Source: Streptococcus equinus | GTDB lineage: Bacteria; Bacillota; Bacilli; Lactobacillales; Streptococcaceae | Assembly: GCF_900101445.1 (NCBI RefSeq) | Contig: NZ_FNKE01000001.1 | Span: forward strand, 868,001-932,000 | DNA length: 64,000 bases | Direction of reading: 5' to 3' | In this document: piece after piece, positions 21,395-32,808 of the stretch | Numbering within the stretch: the first letter of the stretch is position 1 | Layout: every line of letters starts with the position of its first letter | Translations under genes and position numbers: made by a program | The notes under the pieces: generated by a model | The model's database searches: none | What the model saw: only the letters and a program-made list of their open reading frames with translations | What the model was told of the DNA's origin: nothing

Positions 21395-22362
21395 CAGGCA
21401 CCTCCTTCTAAACTATCGTGTACCGCTTGATAAATGGCATCAATGTCTACTGCCCAACCAACCGCTGTTAATTTTTTAGCACCAAAACGTTCAAATAACT
21501 TATCGTAGCGTCCACCTGAAGCAAAGGCATCTGGAACTTTGTCCCCAAAGACTTTGAACATCACGCCAGTATAGTATGGCATGGATGGGATTTGAGCCAA
21601 ATCAATATTGCTTTCAGGTAAAATATCAGATACTTGTGCCAACAAATCTTCCAAATCAGTCAAAGCAGCTAAGATAGCCTCATTTTTGACAAGTTTACGA
21701 GCTTTGCTAAGCACTTGATGACTTTCACCGAAAAGGTAAGGCAAGTTTTTCAAGAAATCGTCAAATTCACTTGGATACTTCTTCGTTAACTCATTTAATT
21801 GCGTGATATTTTTGTCTTTAAGTGCCACGTCCAATTCTTTTTCCGCTGCAGCTGGTAAACTCAGATCATCAAAAATAGTTTGTAAAATACCAGCATGTGA
21901 AAACTCAAATTGGTAAGATGGGATATCTGCCTTATCAAGCGATGCTTTTGCTGAAGCGATGGCTTCATAGACCGCCTCTTTAGCTGGATAACCAACGATT
22001 TCAATCCCTGCTTGTGTGTGCTCATTCATCAAGCCACGCATTTCTTCATTGTATTTGAAGACCTTGCCTGAATATGAAAATTTAATCGGCGTTTCAACTT
22101 GGGTTGAAGCAATCACACGTCCGATCTGACTAGTAATATCCGGACGAAGGGTCAACAGTTCGCCACTTTTATCAAAAAAATTGTAATTATTTTTATTAAG
22201 CGTATCGCTAAAGACTTCAAAATGTTCCAAGGTCGGTGTTTCGATACGATTAAAGCCTTGACTCATCAAGAAATCACTGATATCTCGTTCAATTTTGTAG
22301 GTTACACGTGCGCGTTTGAATAATTTATCGTGCATCCCTACTGGTAAAGTCGTTTTTTTCAT
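21394..22362 (-). CDS. hisZ: ATP phosphoribosyltransferase regulatory subunit HisZ
   Basis: A histidyl-tRNA-synthetase paralogue that activates short HisG and carries histidine feedback inhibition. It has 322 residues from ATG 22362, which follows GAGGAG at 7 bp and gives the usual [17 protein letters not shown] start; the frame is open to a TTG at 22377. Class II synthetase motifs remain ([16 protein letters not shown]). It overlaps the hisG start by 1 bp. Confidence 0.95.
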   Translation of the reverse strand: MKKTTLPVGMHDKLFKRARVTYKIERDISDFLMSQGFNRIETPTLEHFEVFSDTLNKNNYNFFDKSGELLTLRPDITSQIGRVIASTQVETPIKFSYSGKVFKYNEEMRGLMNEHTQAGIEIVGYPAKEAVYEAIASAKASLDKADIPSYQFEFSHAGILQTIFDDLSLPAAAEKELDVALKDKNITQLNELTKKYPSEFDDFLKNLPYLFGESHQVLSKARKLVKNEAILAALTDLEDLLAQVSDILPESNIDLAQIPSMPYYTGVMFKVFGDKVPDAFASGGRYDKLFERFGAKKLTAVGWAVDIDAIYQAVHDSLEGGA

Positions 22363-22378
22363 TCCATCACTCCTCAAA

Positions 22379-23446
22379 TCATTTCAAACCTACAGCCAAG
22401 AATTCTTTAATCGCCTTAAGCACTTCTTCCATTTCATCTTGTCGACCAATCGAAATACGCAAGTGATTTTTAATGCGTTCAACTTTTGGAAAATAGCGAA
22501 CATAAATATTTTTAGCCTGCAAATAGTTAAATAATAAAGCCGCACCATTATCAGGACATTCTGCCAAGACAAAGTTTGTTTTTGATTCTAAAACCTTAAA
22601 GTTTAAAAATCTCAACTCTTTTGCAAACCAATCTCTGGTTGCCATGATTTTTTGGCAAGTGTCTTCGTAGTAATCCCAAGACTCAACAGCAGCAAGCGAT
22701 AATTTTTCAGCAATCAAATCAACATTATATGGATTAACGGAATTTTTAACCGCATTAATTACTGCCATTAATTTTGGACTTCCCATACCATAGCCAACTC
22801 GCAAACCAGCAAGTGAAGCATCTTTTGAAAATGTTCGTGTGATAAAAACATTCTCATATTTTTTAAGCAATGGCAGAGCTGTTTGACCACCAAAGTTAAT
22901 GTAGGCTTCATCAATAATAACCACCACATCTTGATTAGCACGGATAATCTTTTCAAGCTCGTCAAGTGATTTATAAATACCAGTCGGCGCATTAGGGTTA
23001 GTAATGATAATCCCACCATTGTCAGCAATGTAATCACTAGAGTCAATCTCAAACTGCTCATTCAATGGAATTTCATGGTAATTCACGTGATACAAATCCG
23101 CCCAAACCTTATAAAATCCATAAGTCAAATCAGGAAATAAAACCGGTTCATCACTATTAAAGAATGCTAGAAAAGCCATTGATAAAATATCATCTGAACC
23201 ATTTCCAACGATAATCTGATCAGGATCAAGTCCATGTTGCTTAGCAAGCGCAATACGTAATGATTTTTGATCCAAAGTCGAATATTTTCGCAATTGATGG
23301 ACATCAAACTGTGAAAAAACTTCTGCTACTTTTGGACTTGGTCCATAAGCATTTTCATTTGTATTTAGTTTAATTAAATTTTCACCACTTGGTTGGCTTC
23401 CGGCAACGTAAGGTTCAATTTCTCTCAATCCTTTAATAGTTGTCAT
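22379..23446 (-). CDS. hisC: Histidinol-phosphate aminotransferase HisC
   Basis: PLP-dependent transaminase making histidinol phosphate from imidazole acetol phosphate and glutamate. It has 355 residues with the PLP lysine in [16 protein letters not shown] and the NPNAPTG motif. It is the first gene of the his operon, directly after the T-box leader. Confidence 0.96.
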   Translation of the reverse strand: MTTIKGLREIEPYVAGSQPSGENLIKLNTNENAYGPSPKVAEVFSQFDVHQLRKYSTLDQKSLRIALAKQHGLDPDQIIVGNGSDDILSMAFLAFFNSDEPVLFPDLTYGFYKVWADLYHVNYHEIPLNEQFEIDSSDYIADNGGIIITNPNAPTGIYKSLDELEKIIRANQDVVVIIDEAYINFGGQTALPLLKKYENVFITRTFSKDASLAGLRVGYGMGSPKLMAVINAVKNSVNPYNVDLIAEKLSLAAVESWDYYEDTCQKIMATRDWFAKELRFLNFKVLESKTNFVLAECPDNGAALLFNYLQAKNIYVRYFPKVERIKNHLRISIGRQDEMEEVLKAIKEFLAVGLK

Positions 23447-23479
23447 AATAAGATCCTTTCTATTTTCTGATATAAAAAA

Positions 23480-23758
23480 GACGCCCTCGCAAAAAACTTT
23501 GCAAGGACGTTAACAACGTGGTTCCACCTTTGATTCAACAGCAAGTCGCCTTAACTGTTCTCATGAAGTACAAGACTTCTGACCCGTAACGTGGATCCAT
23601 CCGTCGTGCACTACTAGCTAGAAGCATTCGCACACGCACTCAAGAATGTGTCGCCTAAGGATTGCACGCTTTTCTCACCACCAAGCACTCTCTGTCTGTT
23701 GTCTCAGGCTTTTTCTATCATCGCTTTTTTATATTAAAGTTATTTTACAAGAAAATTC
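23480..23758 (-). promoter_or_regulatory. T-box riboswitch (histidine) with promoter, his operon leader
   Basis: Read on the minus strand, a promoter TTGCTA-17 bp-TAAAAT lies just upstream. The leader opens with GCGATGA and has the AGAGAG element with GGTGGTGAGAAAAGC. The T-box bulge AAGGTGGAACCACG (23517-23530) follows, then a terminator with arms ACGTCCTTGCA and TGCGAGGGCGT and a run of six T (to 23475). A CAC histidine codon (plus-strand gtg at 23648-23650) sits where the specifier loop is expected. Uncharged tRNA-His should switch the operon on. This explains the 450 bp between hisC and ezrA. Confidence 0.92.
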
Positions 23759-23846
23759 TGAAAATAGCAAGCTAAATTTTTAGAATTTTTTATATTTATA
23801 GCAAAAAAATTAAGCAGACTTAACCAAACATAGAAAACGAGGCATC

Positions 23847-23879
23847 AAAAAAGGCTTAGAAAATTTCTAAACCTTTTTC
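23847..23879 (-). terminator. Terminator of ezrA
   Basis: Arms AGGTTTAGAAA and TTTCTAAGCCT with flanking A and T runs, 19 bp after the ezrA stop. Confidence 0.87.
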
Positions 23880-23897
23880 TTATATGACATTATCGTC

Positions 23898-25622
23898 TTA
23901 GAAACGAATTTGTTCACGTGTTTTTTCGTACGATGAAACAAAACGATCTGTTACACCTGGTTCAACTGTTTCAAGTGCATATGAGATTTCATCAAATGAT
24001 GCTTGATAATTGTTATCTACTTCAAAGAGATGCAAAGCATGTTCGAAGCTACTTTGAACGCTTGGTTCAAAGCTACGGTAACGGTTAGAGTATTGTAACA
24101 ATTGTTCAGTCAATGTTGCATTTTGAACAACTTGGTAAGTTGCTTCTTCAAGATTAGCAATCGCTGCAGTAGCAACATCTGTCAAACGAGAAACTGCTTC
24201 AATATCAATACGTCCACGGCTAAGTTCATCAATCAAAACTTCCAATTGTTTACTTGTTGTGAAGAATGCGCTCAAGAAATCTTGAGGAATTCCAGGCAAG
24301 TTACGTTTTTCCATGTAACGTTTGATTGAGTGCAAACGATTAATGTATTGATCCAAGCTTTGACGAGCAACGCTTTCGATTTGTTCAATTTTTTTAACTT
24401 GTTCGAAGACTTGCATTTGACCTTCTTCAACCGCATCAAGGGTCTTCAATGTGCGATCAAAAATCAATTGAAGTTCAGAGAATGGTTTATCTTGGTTATC
24501 AAAAACTTCAACGATTGGCAATGTTTCTTGTTCGATTTCTTCCAAGTTTTTAGTAAATGAACGAAGGCTCAAGTTTTCGTTATCGTTCAAGATATACTTG
24601 TGAGACAAGCGTTTGATTTCGTGTTCCAATTTTTCGTTATTGGCTTTAGCATGTGCCAAGTAATCTGGAATGATTTTGCTGTCCTTAAGCGCAGCTTTGT
24701 GAGCAGCAATTTCACGTTCAAACAATTCATACAATGAATCGATTTTTTCTTGGATGTGTTCATTTTCATCACGACCACGATCAAGATCCAAAGTCACAAG
24801 TTCTGATGAGTTTGCACGAATGGCATCACGCACTTCTTGGAAACGAGCTTCGATGTCTTTTTCAGCAAAGTGGTAATTTTGTTCAAGTAGACGACGGTAA
24901 CCTTGTTCCAAATCATCAAGTTGATCTGGGAAATCATCTTCCAATTTAGCAACAATTGCTGGAATTTGTTCTGAGATTTGACCAAGTGCAATGGTGTGTT
25001 CTTCAGCTCGATCAAGCACTTCAGAGGCTTCAACTGGGTCACCTGTTGAGTTAAGTGTTACAAATTGAGAGAACTCAGCTTCGATGTTCTTCAATTGTTT
25101 TTCAATTTCAGGCATTGTTGAACCAAAATTGTCTTCTTTTTCTGAAATAGAAGCTTGAAGTGTTTCATATAAGTCCAAAGCATGCTTCACGCGCGCACTG
25201 TTCTTTTCTTCTTGTTCTTTCAAAACAGCAAGTGCTTCACGAATAGCATTGATATCTTCTTCAACCAAATTCAATTGGCTTTCAACATTGTCGATTTCGT
25301 GTTTCGCACTGATGAATTTGAAGCTATCGTTAAGGTCTTCAGCTTCAAAAATATGATTTTCAATATCTGAGAAAGAATTTAATGAAAGGTCAACCCATTT
25401 TTGGTTCCATTCACGAAATGTTGTTTGACTTTGTCCGATAAGGTGAAGATTTTTAACAGCTTCTACTTCTTCATTGACTGGTAATCCAAATAACGATTGC
25501 TTTCTTTCTTCCAAACTTGCAATCAATGAATCATTTCGTTTGCGTACGATGACGCCAACTAGATAAGCAATAATGACTAAAACAACTATTGCTACAAGCA
25601 GTAAAATAATTCCGCTCGACAT
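23898..25622 (-). CDS. ezrA: Septation ring regulator EzrA
   Basis: A membrane-tethered coiled-coil protein that controls FtsZ ring assembly and, in cocci, links division to wall synthesis. It has 574 residues, the usual size: an N-terminal transmembrane helix (about residues 3-24), then long spectrin-like helical repeats rich in Glu, Lys and Leu. A TATAAT with upstream TGT precedes the gene, and it has its own terminator, so it is transcribed apart from gyrB although the order gyrB-ezrA is conserved in streptococci. Confidence 0.96.
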   Translation of the reverse strand: MSSGIILLLVAIVVLVIIAYLVGVIVRKRNDSLIASLEERKQSLFGLPVNEEVEAVKNLHLIGQSQTTFREWNQKWVDLSLNSFSDIENHIFEAEDLNDSFKFISAKHEIDNVESQLNLVEEDINAIREALAVLKEQEEKNSARVKHALDLYETLQASISEKEDNFGSTMPEIEKQLKNIEAEFSQFVTLNSTGDPVEASEVLDRAEEHTIALGQISEQIPAIVAKLEDDFPDQLDDLEQGYRRLLEQNYHFAEKDIEARFQEVRDAIRANSSELVTLDLDRGRDENEHIQEKIDSLYELFEREIAAHKAALKDSKIIPDYLAHAKANNEKLEHEIKRLSHKYILNDNENLSLRSFTKNLEEIEQETLPIVEVFDNQDKPFSELQLIFDRTLKTLDAVEEGQMQVFEQVKKIEQIESVARQSLDQYINRLHSIKRYMEKRNLPGIPQDFLSAFFTTSKQLEVLIDELSRGRIDIEAVSRLTDVATAAIANLEEATYQVVQNATLTEQLLQYSNRYRSFEPSVQSSFEHALHLFEVDNNYQASFDEISYALETVEPGVTDRFVSSYEKTREQIRF

Positions 25623-25727
25623 TTAAAACTCCTTATAAATTGTCTTTTTTATCGTAAAAAATAGCTATAACATTACGATTATAACATACTTAGAGATTGT
25701 GTGCAGTATTTTTATGTTAATATTCGA

Positions 25728-27680
<1,953 letters not shown>

Positions 27681-28241
27681 TTACTTCACTATCTCCAATA
27701 AGGATTTTTTTCCATCAACTAACAAGGTATCAAAGCCAGCAGCCTGACCTGCTTCTTTATCAATTTCACGATCTCCAATAACCAAAGCATTATCAATCTT
27801 ATACTTTTCTTTGAGGTATAACATTGACTCTGGATTTGGTTTACGAGCAAAGCCGCTTTCTGATGTCACGACTTCAGTGAAATAAGGAAGTACCTTTGTT
27901 TTTTCTAAAATATCAAGGACTTGTTTATTTCGATGAGAAACCAAGAAATTTCTCCCACCGCTAGCCACAATTGCCTGCAAAACCTCGCTGGCGCCTGTAA
28001 AAAGAACCGGTGTTTTCAAATAATCGGCTTCTAATGCTTTATATGCTTTCAAAAATTGTGGTTGGTTTGGGATAAATTTTTTAACAGCGGCATCTGTTGA
28101 TTCCTTCAGCTTTTCATAGACATCATCATGCGATGCTTGACAGCCAAAATCAGCTAAAGTTTTCACAAAAGCCTGAGTGGACATTTCGTAATTATCGAGT
28201 AAAGTGCCACCCAAATCCCAGATATAATCATGGTAATTCAT
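27681..28241 (-). CDS. HAD-superfamily protein upstream of gyrB
   Basis: A 186-residue HAD-IA fold protein whose substrate is unknown. The first motif is WDLGGT: the nucleophile Asp (D9) is present, but the second Asp of DxD, the general acid of most HAD phosphatases, is Gly11. The other motifs (SHR, KPNPE, IGDREID) are intact. From memory the pneumococcal orthologue shares this change, so it is a lineage trait and not a local lesion. Its TAA abuts the gyrB ATG. Confidence 0.86.
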   Translation of the reverse strand: MNYHDYIWDLGGTLLDNYEMSTQAFVKTLADFGCQASHDDVYEKLKESTDAAVKKFIPNQPQFLKAYKALEADYLKTPVLFTGASEVLQAIVASGGRNFLVSHRNKQVLDILEKTKVLPYFTEVVTSESGFARKPNPESMLYLKEKYKIDNALVIGDREIDKEAGQAAGFDTLLVDGKKSLLEIVK

Positions 28242-28361
28242 AACTGATATTATATCACAATTTTACATTTTTTTATAGTCTCTACCCCATCAATTTCCAA
28301 CACAAGAAAACAGAATTTTTAAACTATTTTTTTGACGGAAAAATCACTTTTTTTGGGCAGC

Positions 28362-28395
28362 AAAAAAGGCTTGGGAGACGTCCCAAACCTCTTTT
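28362..28395 (-). terminator. Terminator of rodA
   Basis: Arms AGGTTTGGGA and TCCCAAGCCT with GACG-type loop and a T run; it overlaps the rodA stop codon. Confidence 0.85.
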
Positions 28396-29605
28396 AATAA
28401 CGTTCACTTCTTCTGAAATGTTCTTCGATTTCTTGTTCGTGATGCAAATTATTTTGATAACTCATTGACAAAATCAAACCAACACAAATCAAATTAGTAA
28501 TCAATGATGACCCACCTTGTGAAATGAACGGCAACGGAATACCTGTCAAAGGCAAAATACCAATCGCAGCACCAACATTTTCAAAAATGTGGAACAAAAT
28601 CATCATGATAAATCCAGTTGAGATGTAAGTGTAGAATCGATTATTAGACTCAAAAGTCACACGAATCATACGATAAATCAAGACAAGATATAAAGTCATG
28701 ACAACCGCACAACCAATAAAGCCAAAGTCTTCAGCAATAACCGTGAAAATCATATCACTTTCACGAACAGGAACAGAAAGATCAATGACATTAAAGCCTT
28801 TACCGTTAAGACCACCACTACCAATTGAAATCATCCCTTGAGTTTGTTGGTATGCAATTGACTTAGCGTATGAAAATGGATCTAACCAAGCTGAAATACG
28901 GTTAATTTGATAGGTATCCATTCCCAAGCCATAGAAGATATCTTTGCCGTGAGGTGATAAAAATAGAGCTAGAAAACCACCAATAATCACCGTTACTGCA
29001 ATCACAACAGGTAAGATAATCCACCAAGAAATACCTGATAACAAAATCAAACCAGCTAGGATAGCTGAGAAGACCATGGCTGTTCCTAGGTCTTTTTGCA
29101 AACCTAAAAGTACCATGACAGGCAAGGTAATCAATGCAAAGATTCCAAGAAGCTTCCAATCATTTTTAAGAGTATCTTCTGGCACCTTGTGTCTAAACCA
29201 AATAGATGCTCTGGCAAGCATCAAAATGTAAGAGACCTTCATAAATTCAGAAGGTTGAAATAAGGTCACTGACCCAATGGTTACCCAGTTTTTGGCACCG
29301 GTTGACTCTACCAATTCTGGACTATAAAAAATTAAAGGTAAAATCATCAAAGCCAAGCCCAAGCCATACAAATAAGGGGTGACTTTCCATAAAAATTCGG
29401 TACTAAAGAGCATGACAACAAAGGCAACTACACAGCCCAAAAAGATCCAAACGCCTTGTTGCGTCATTACTTTTGCAATTGTTCCAGGATAGTCATTTGA
29501 AGTTGCAATATAAACGGCTACCAAACCAATTAGCAAAAGAAAAAAAACTGGTAAAATTACAGAATAGTCAATGCGACTATCAATAGAATATTTTTTTCTC
29601 GCCAT
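28394..29605 (-). CDS. rodA: Peptidoglycan polymerase RodA (SEDS family)
   Basis: SEDS-family glycosyltransferase for lateral or peripheral wall synthesis with a class B PBP. It has 403 residues and about ten membrane segments, with family motifs including KDLGTAMVF, the long loop near DPFSYAKSIAYQQTQG, and GIPLPFISQGGSS. RodA is preferred over FtsW because of the conserved neighbourhood with gyrB and ezrA. The start is ATG 29605, behind GGAAG; the frame is open to a TTG at 29629. An extended -10 (TGA TATAAT, 29635-29640 on the minus strand) lies just upstream. Confidence 0.9.
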   Translation of the reverse strand: MARKKYSIDSRIDYSVILPVFFLLLIGLVAVYIATSNDYPGTIAKVMTQQGVWIFLGCVVAFVVMLFSTEFLWKVTPYLYGLGLALMILPLIFYSPELVESTGAKNWVTIGSVTLFQPSEFMKVSYILMLARASIWFRHKVPEDTLKNDWKLLGIFALITLPVMVLLGLQKDLGTAMVFSAILAGLILLSGISWWIILPVVIAVTVIIGGFLALFLSPHGKDIFYGLGMDTYQINRISAWLDPFSYAKSIAYQQTQGMISIGSGGLNGKGFNVIDLSVPVRESDMIFTVIAEDFGFIGCAVVMTLYLVLIYRMIRVTFESNNRFYTYISTGFIMMILFHIFENVGAAIGILPLTGIPLPFISQGGSSLITNLICVGLILSMSYQNNLHHEQEIEEHFRRSERY

Positions 29606-29741
29606 TTTACTTCCTTCGTTTCTAGTCAAAAAATATTATATCATTTTTTATTTAGAATTGAGGAAAAAAGCTGGTGAAAATACGAGAATTTTTCAGAAAA
29701 ATTTAAGCCGTGTTTTTCAGGGATTTTCCTGTACATTTTCA

Positions 29742-29775
29742 AGAAAAGAAAAAAACTGAACCCTACTGGGCTCAG
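29742..29775 (-). terminator. Terminator of tRNA-Arg
   Basis: Arms CTGAGCCC and GGGTTCAG around AGTA, followed on the minus strand by a T-rich run. Confidence 0.8.
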
Positions 29776-29839
29776 CCTTTTATTGGTCAAACAAGTCAAT
29801 TTAGCCCAGTCTGGATGACCTAAATAAACTCGCTTCTTC

Positions 29840-29911
29840 TCTCCCCTGCCGGAATCGAACCAGCAACTACTCCTTAGGAGGGAGTTGTTATATCCATTGA
29901 ACTAAGGGGAG
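29840..29911 (-). tRNA. tRNA-Arg (anticodon CCT)
   Basis: Read on the minus strand: 7-bp acceptor stem CTCCCCT/AGGGGAG, D arm GTTCAATGGATATAAC, anticodon stem ACTCC/GGAGT with loop CTCCTAA (anticodon CCT, reads AGG), T arm GCTGGTTCGATTCCGGC, discriminator A. The CCA end is not encoded. It lies between rplS and a terminator. Confidence 0.95.
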
Positions 29912-29968
29912 CTATGAAAAAATCTGTCGCTAGGACAGATTTTTATTATCGAATCTTTATCGTCAAAA

Positions 29969-30316
29969 TTAACGACGGATTTCTTTAATACGAGCAGCTT
30001 TACCTTGTAATGCACGCAAGTAGTAAAGTTTAGCACGACGTACTTTACCGTGACGAACAACTTCGATTTTTTCTACACGTGGAGTGTGAACTGGGAATGT
30101 ACGTTCAACACCGATACCACTTGAAATTTTACGAACTGTGTACATTTCTGAGATCCCTTGACCTTTACGTGAAATAACCACACCTTCGAAAATTTGGATA
30201 CGTTCGCGGCTTCCTTCAACAACTTTTGCGTGAACACGAACAGTATCACCAGGTTGGAATGCAGGGATGTCAGTACGTAGTTGACCTTCAGTCAAGCTTT
30301 GAATTAATGGATTCAT
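29969..30316 (-). CDS. rplS: 50S ribosomal protein L19
   Basis: Large-subunit protein at the 30S-50S interface. The 115 residues match the family throughout ([51 protein letters not shown]). A binding site TAGGAG precedes the ATG. An 80-nt leader and a strong promoter lie upstream. Confidence 0.98.
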   Translation of the reverse strand: MNPLIQSLTEGQLRTDIPAFQPGDTVRVHAKVVEGSRERIQIFEGVVISRKGQGISEMYTVRKISSGIGVERTFPVHTPRVEKIEVVRHGKVRRAKLYYLRALQGKAARIKEIRR

Positions 30317-30396
30317 TTATTTATTCTCCTATCTTACTAATCATTAGGTGCTTGTCCCAGCGGATTAGCCGTATTTTAGTGCGTCCATTACACACT
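30317..30396 (-). promoter_or_regulatory. Structured rplS leader, possible L19 leader motif
   Basis: About 80 nt of leader between promoter and rplS, with GC-rich segments (GGACGCAC, GGCTAATCCGCTGGGAC) that can fold. Firmicutes are known to carry an autoregulatory L19 leader RNA; I cannot confirm a covariance match by eye. Confidence 0.4.
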
Positions 30397-30402
30397 CTTC
30401 GT

Positions 30403-30431
30403 ATTTTACCAAAAATACCTATGGCTGTAAA
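30403..30431 (-). promoter_or_regulatory. Promoter of rplS
   Basis: Minus strand: TTTACA (30426-30431), 17 bp, TAAAAT (30403-30408) with an extended TGG before it. Confidence 0.8.
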
Positions 30432-30461
30432 GCAAAATGCCTGACTTTTTTGAGCTTTTTT

Positions 30462-31682
30462 CTAGAAGGCTAAAACTTCTTGTCCTGTGTAAATAGAGTG
30501 GTTTCGATTAAGGCTGTAAGCAAAAATCATAACCAAAGCAAAATATGGTAAATTTGCAAAACCAAAGACTTCTCCTCCAATAAAGATTGGAGCTAAAAGC
30601 GTATTTGTAGCACTTCCGAAAACACTGATGTAGCCAGCTGCAGCAACGAATTCAACTGGTAAACCAAAGACATTTGCTAAAACAACACCAAGTGAAGCAC
30701 CGATGGCAAAAAGCGGTGTGACCTCTCCACCTTGAAAACCGATTGCCAAAGTTGCCACAGTCAAGACCAACTTCAAAAGCCAATCATAAAAGTAAATGTC
30801 TTTCCCAGAAAAGCTAGCATCAATCAGATTAGTTCCAAGGCCTGAATAACGCCCATGGTACAACATCAAGAAAAGAAGACTAAGTACAATCCCACCAAAT
30901 AAAATACGATAGTAAGGATTATCCATGACCTCTTTTGCTTTTTGTTTGGCAAAAGCAAGCAAAGCTGCAAAGGCATTACCGACTAGCCCAAAAATAAGTC
31001 CTAACAAAGCAAGTTTGCAAAATAGCCATGGATTAAACGTCAATGAAACATCAACAAAATGGGAGAATTTCTCTAATCCTAATGTGTGTGATGTTGCACT
31101 TGCCACAAACGAAGCAATTGTCATTGGCAAAAGAGCTGACAATTGTAACTTGCCAAGAACTAGGATTTCAAGTCCGAAAAAGACAGCCGCCAATGGCGTT
31201 TGAAATAAACCAGCAAAACCAGCTGCCATACCCGTTACAAGAAACAAGCGGGAGCTATTTTCAAAAGAGAAAAACTTGCTAAAAGCATGAGAGATGGTTG
31301 CCCCTAATTGAACAGCTACACCTTCACGTCCAGCACTTCCTCCAAAAAGATGAGTTAGCCAAGTCGCTACGGTCACCAAAGGTAACATAACCAAAGGAAT
31401 TTCCTTTTCATCTCCTTGACTCACCGCAAAAAGTAGCCCCATTCCTTTGCTAGCTCGACTGTCCGCTTTTTGATAAAGAAAAACAATAACAAGCCCAATT
31501 AAGCCCAAAAATGGAATCACATAATTGAAGTTTTCTGTTCGAAAAGCACTAAGCATTAACAAGACGCGACCAAATACAGTATCGACACAGCCTATCAGAA
31601 ATCCAATAAGAAGACTTGCGCCGATGACTTTTAAGAGGACACCATAAGAATAATCTTGGTTATCTTTTAACTTTTTAATCAT
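30462..31682 (-). CDS. CLC-family anion antiporter, probable fluoride/proton type
   Basis: A 406-residue membrane protein of the CLC fold. It carries GREGV at 118-122 (gating Glu120), inside the stretch HLFGGSAGREG, and GGEVTPLFAIGA at 318-329. It lacks the classical GSGIP motif; a Met (VMLP, 98-101) sits in that region. These are the marks of the CLC-F subgroup, which exports fluoride in exchange for protons. The call as fluoride antiporter is inference from motifs. It lies 13 bp after the chorismate mutase gene. In S. pneumoniae, as I recall it, the slot between chorismate mutase and rplS holds two crcB fluoride channels. No fluoride riboswitch was recognised. Confidence 0.85.
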   Translation of the reverse strand: MIKKLKDNQDYSYGVLLKVIGASLLIGFLIGCVDTVFGRVLLMLSAFRTENFNYVIPFLGLIGLVIVFLYQKADSRASKGMGLLFAVSQGDEKEIPLVMLPLVTVATWLTHLFGGSAGREGVAVQLGATISHAFSKFFSFENSSRLFLVTGMAAGFAGLFQTPLAAVFFGLEILVLGKLQLSALLPMTIASFVASATSHTLGLEKFSHFVDVSLTFNPWLFCKLALLGLIFGLVGNAFAALLAFAKQKAKEVMDNPYYRILFGGIVLSLLFLMLYHGRYSGLGTNLIDASFSGKDIYFYDWLLKLVLTVATLAIGFQGGEVTPLFAIGASLGVVLANVFGLPVEFVAAAGYISVFGSATNTLLAPIFIGGEVFGFANLPYFALVMIFAYSLNRNHSIYTGQEVLAF

Positions 31683-31695
31683 TAGAGCTACCTTC

Positions 31696-31983
31696 TTAAT
31701 CTAAATCAGCTTTCAATTGCTTAGATTGATAGTTGCGTGAATTTTTCATGATGTCCACAAAAGTATCAACTAATGTTGCCTCAAAAGCTTTATTTTGAAC
31801 ACGGCTAGCCACTTTTTTTAAGACAGCATCTTCACGACTGGTATCTAAAATAGCTTTTCCAGTAGCTTTTTTATACGCTGCTACTTGGTTCACCAAGGTC
31901 ATACGTTTTTCAAGAAGTGCAACCAATTCCTGATCCACTTGATCAATTTCTTGACGGATAACATCCAAATCTTTTACTGACAT
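31696..31983 (-). CDS. Chorismate mutase (AroQ class)
   Basis: Converts chorismate to prephenate for phenylalanine and tyrosine synthesis. The 95-residue all-alpha AroQ domain has the conserved pattern IRQEIDQVDQELVALLEKRM and, later, KK. The start is ATG 31983, behind AAGGA; a longer frame to 32097 reads through the VTT gene end and is not needed. It lies between the VTT protein and the CLC gene in one minus-strand run. Confidence 0.92.
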   Translation of the reverse strand: MSVKDLDVIRQEIDQVDQELVALLEKRMTLVNQVAAYKKATGKAILDTSREDAVLKKVASRVQNKAFEATLVDTFVDIMKNSRNYQSKQLKADLD

Positions 31984-32017
31984 TTTTTCTCTATCCTTAT
32001 CTTTTTTTGAATTTCTA

Positions 32018-32725
32018 CTATAAAGATAACTTATTCTTTTTTCGTTTGAAATAAGTTCCCAATAAGCTGATGGCAATAAAAATAACAAGCAGTACAATAA
32101 TGAGTCTTAGATTTCCTGCGACAACCGCATCTCCACCTAACGCATACAATAAACTGCTCGGAGCTACTCCAATTGTAACGTAGAGAAACCATCTGCGCCA
32201 AGGCAATTTGATTTTTGCCACGTGATAATTGATGAGCAGGGTTGGAATCACAGGAATCATATAACCAAGCATGATTCCCAATTCTTGATTTTCAACAGCA
32301 TCGATGACATTTTTTAATCCTGCAAAATGTTTCTTTAACTTGCTATCATTGTCCTTCAAATCAATCATTTCCAGAACTCTGACAAAGAGAAAATTTCCAA
32401 GGACATTTGCTGAGAGATTCATCAAAAATCCAATAGCAGGTCCATAAATCAAGCCATTAAAGATAGCAAAAATCGCATTCGACATAAAAGGAATGGCTGC
32501 TGTCAGAGCTGTCAAAAATAGCAAAATAGTGATATTCAGCAGATTTTTTGTTCGCAACTGCATCAAAAACTGTGTTAGAGCTGTCTTTGAGCTAGATTGC
32601 CAAAAAGCAATAATCAACTGCCAATGTCTAATAATATAAATGAAAAAGTAACCACCTATACTAAGCAGACCGAAAACCACTAAAAATTTACGTAGCTGAC
32701 CATATCTGTACTCAAGTTTTTTCAT
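32018..32725 (-). CDS. TVP38/TMEM64 (VTT domain) membrane protein
   Basis: A 235-residue polytopic membrane protein with about five or six hydrophobic segments and the VTT/DedA-like core (AAIPFMSNAIFAIFNGLIYGPAIGF, then GYMIPVIPTLLINYHVAKIKLPWRRW). VTT proteins are linked to lipid scrambling or membrane homeostasis, but the bacterial substrate is not known. It is the first gene of the run VTT, chorismate mutase, CLC, with a gap of 34 bp to the next start. The C-terminus is Lys-rich. Confidence 0.85.
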   Translation of the reverse strand: MKKLEYRYGQLRKFLVVFGLLSIGGYFFIYIIRHWQLIIAFWQSSSKTALTQFLMQLRTKNLLNITILLFLTALTAAIPFMSNAIFAIFNGLIYGPAIGFLMNLSANVLGNFLFVRVLEMIDLKDNDSKLKKHFAGLKNVIDAVENQELGIMLGYMIPVIPTLLINYHVAKIKLPWRRWFLYVTIGVAPSSLLYALGGDAVVAGNLRLIIVLLVIFIAISLLGTYFKRKKNKLSL

Positions 32726-32808
32726 ATCGCTTCCATTATAAAGAAAAGTTAATAGCTTGACAAGAAGGCTTTAGAGATAAAAATGTTATTTTTAGAATTT
32801 TCAAACAC

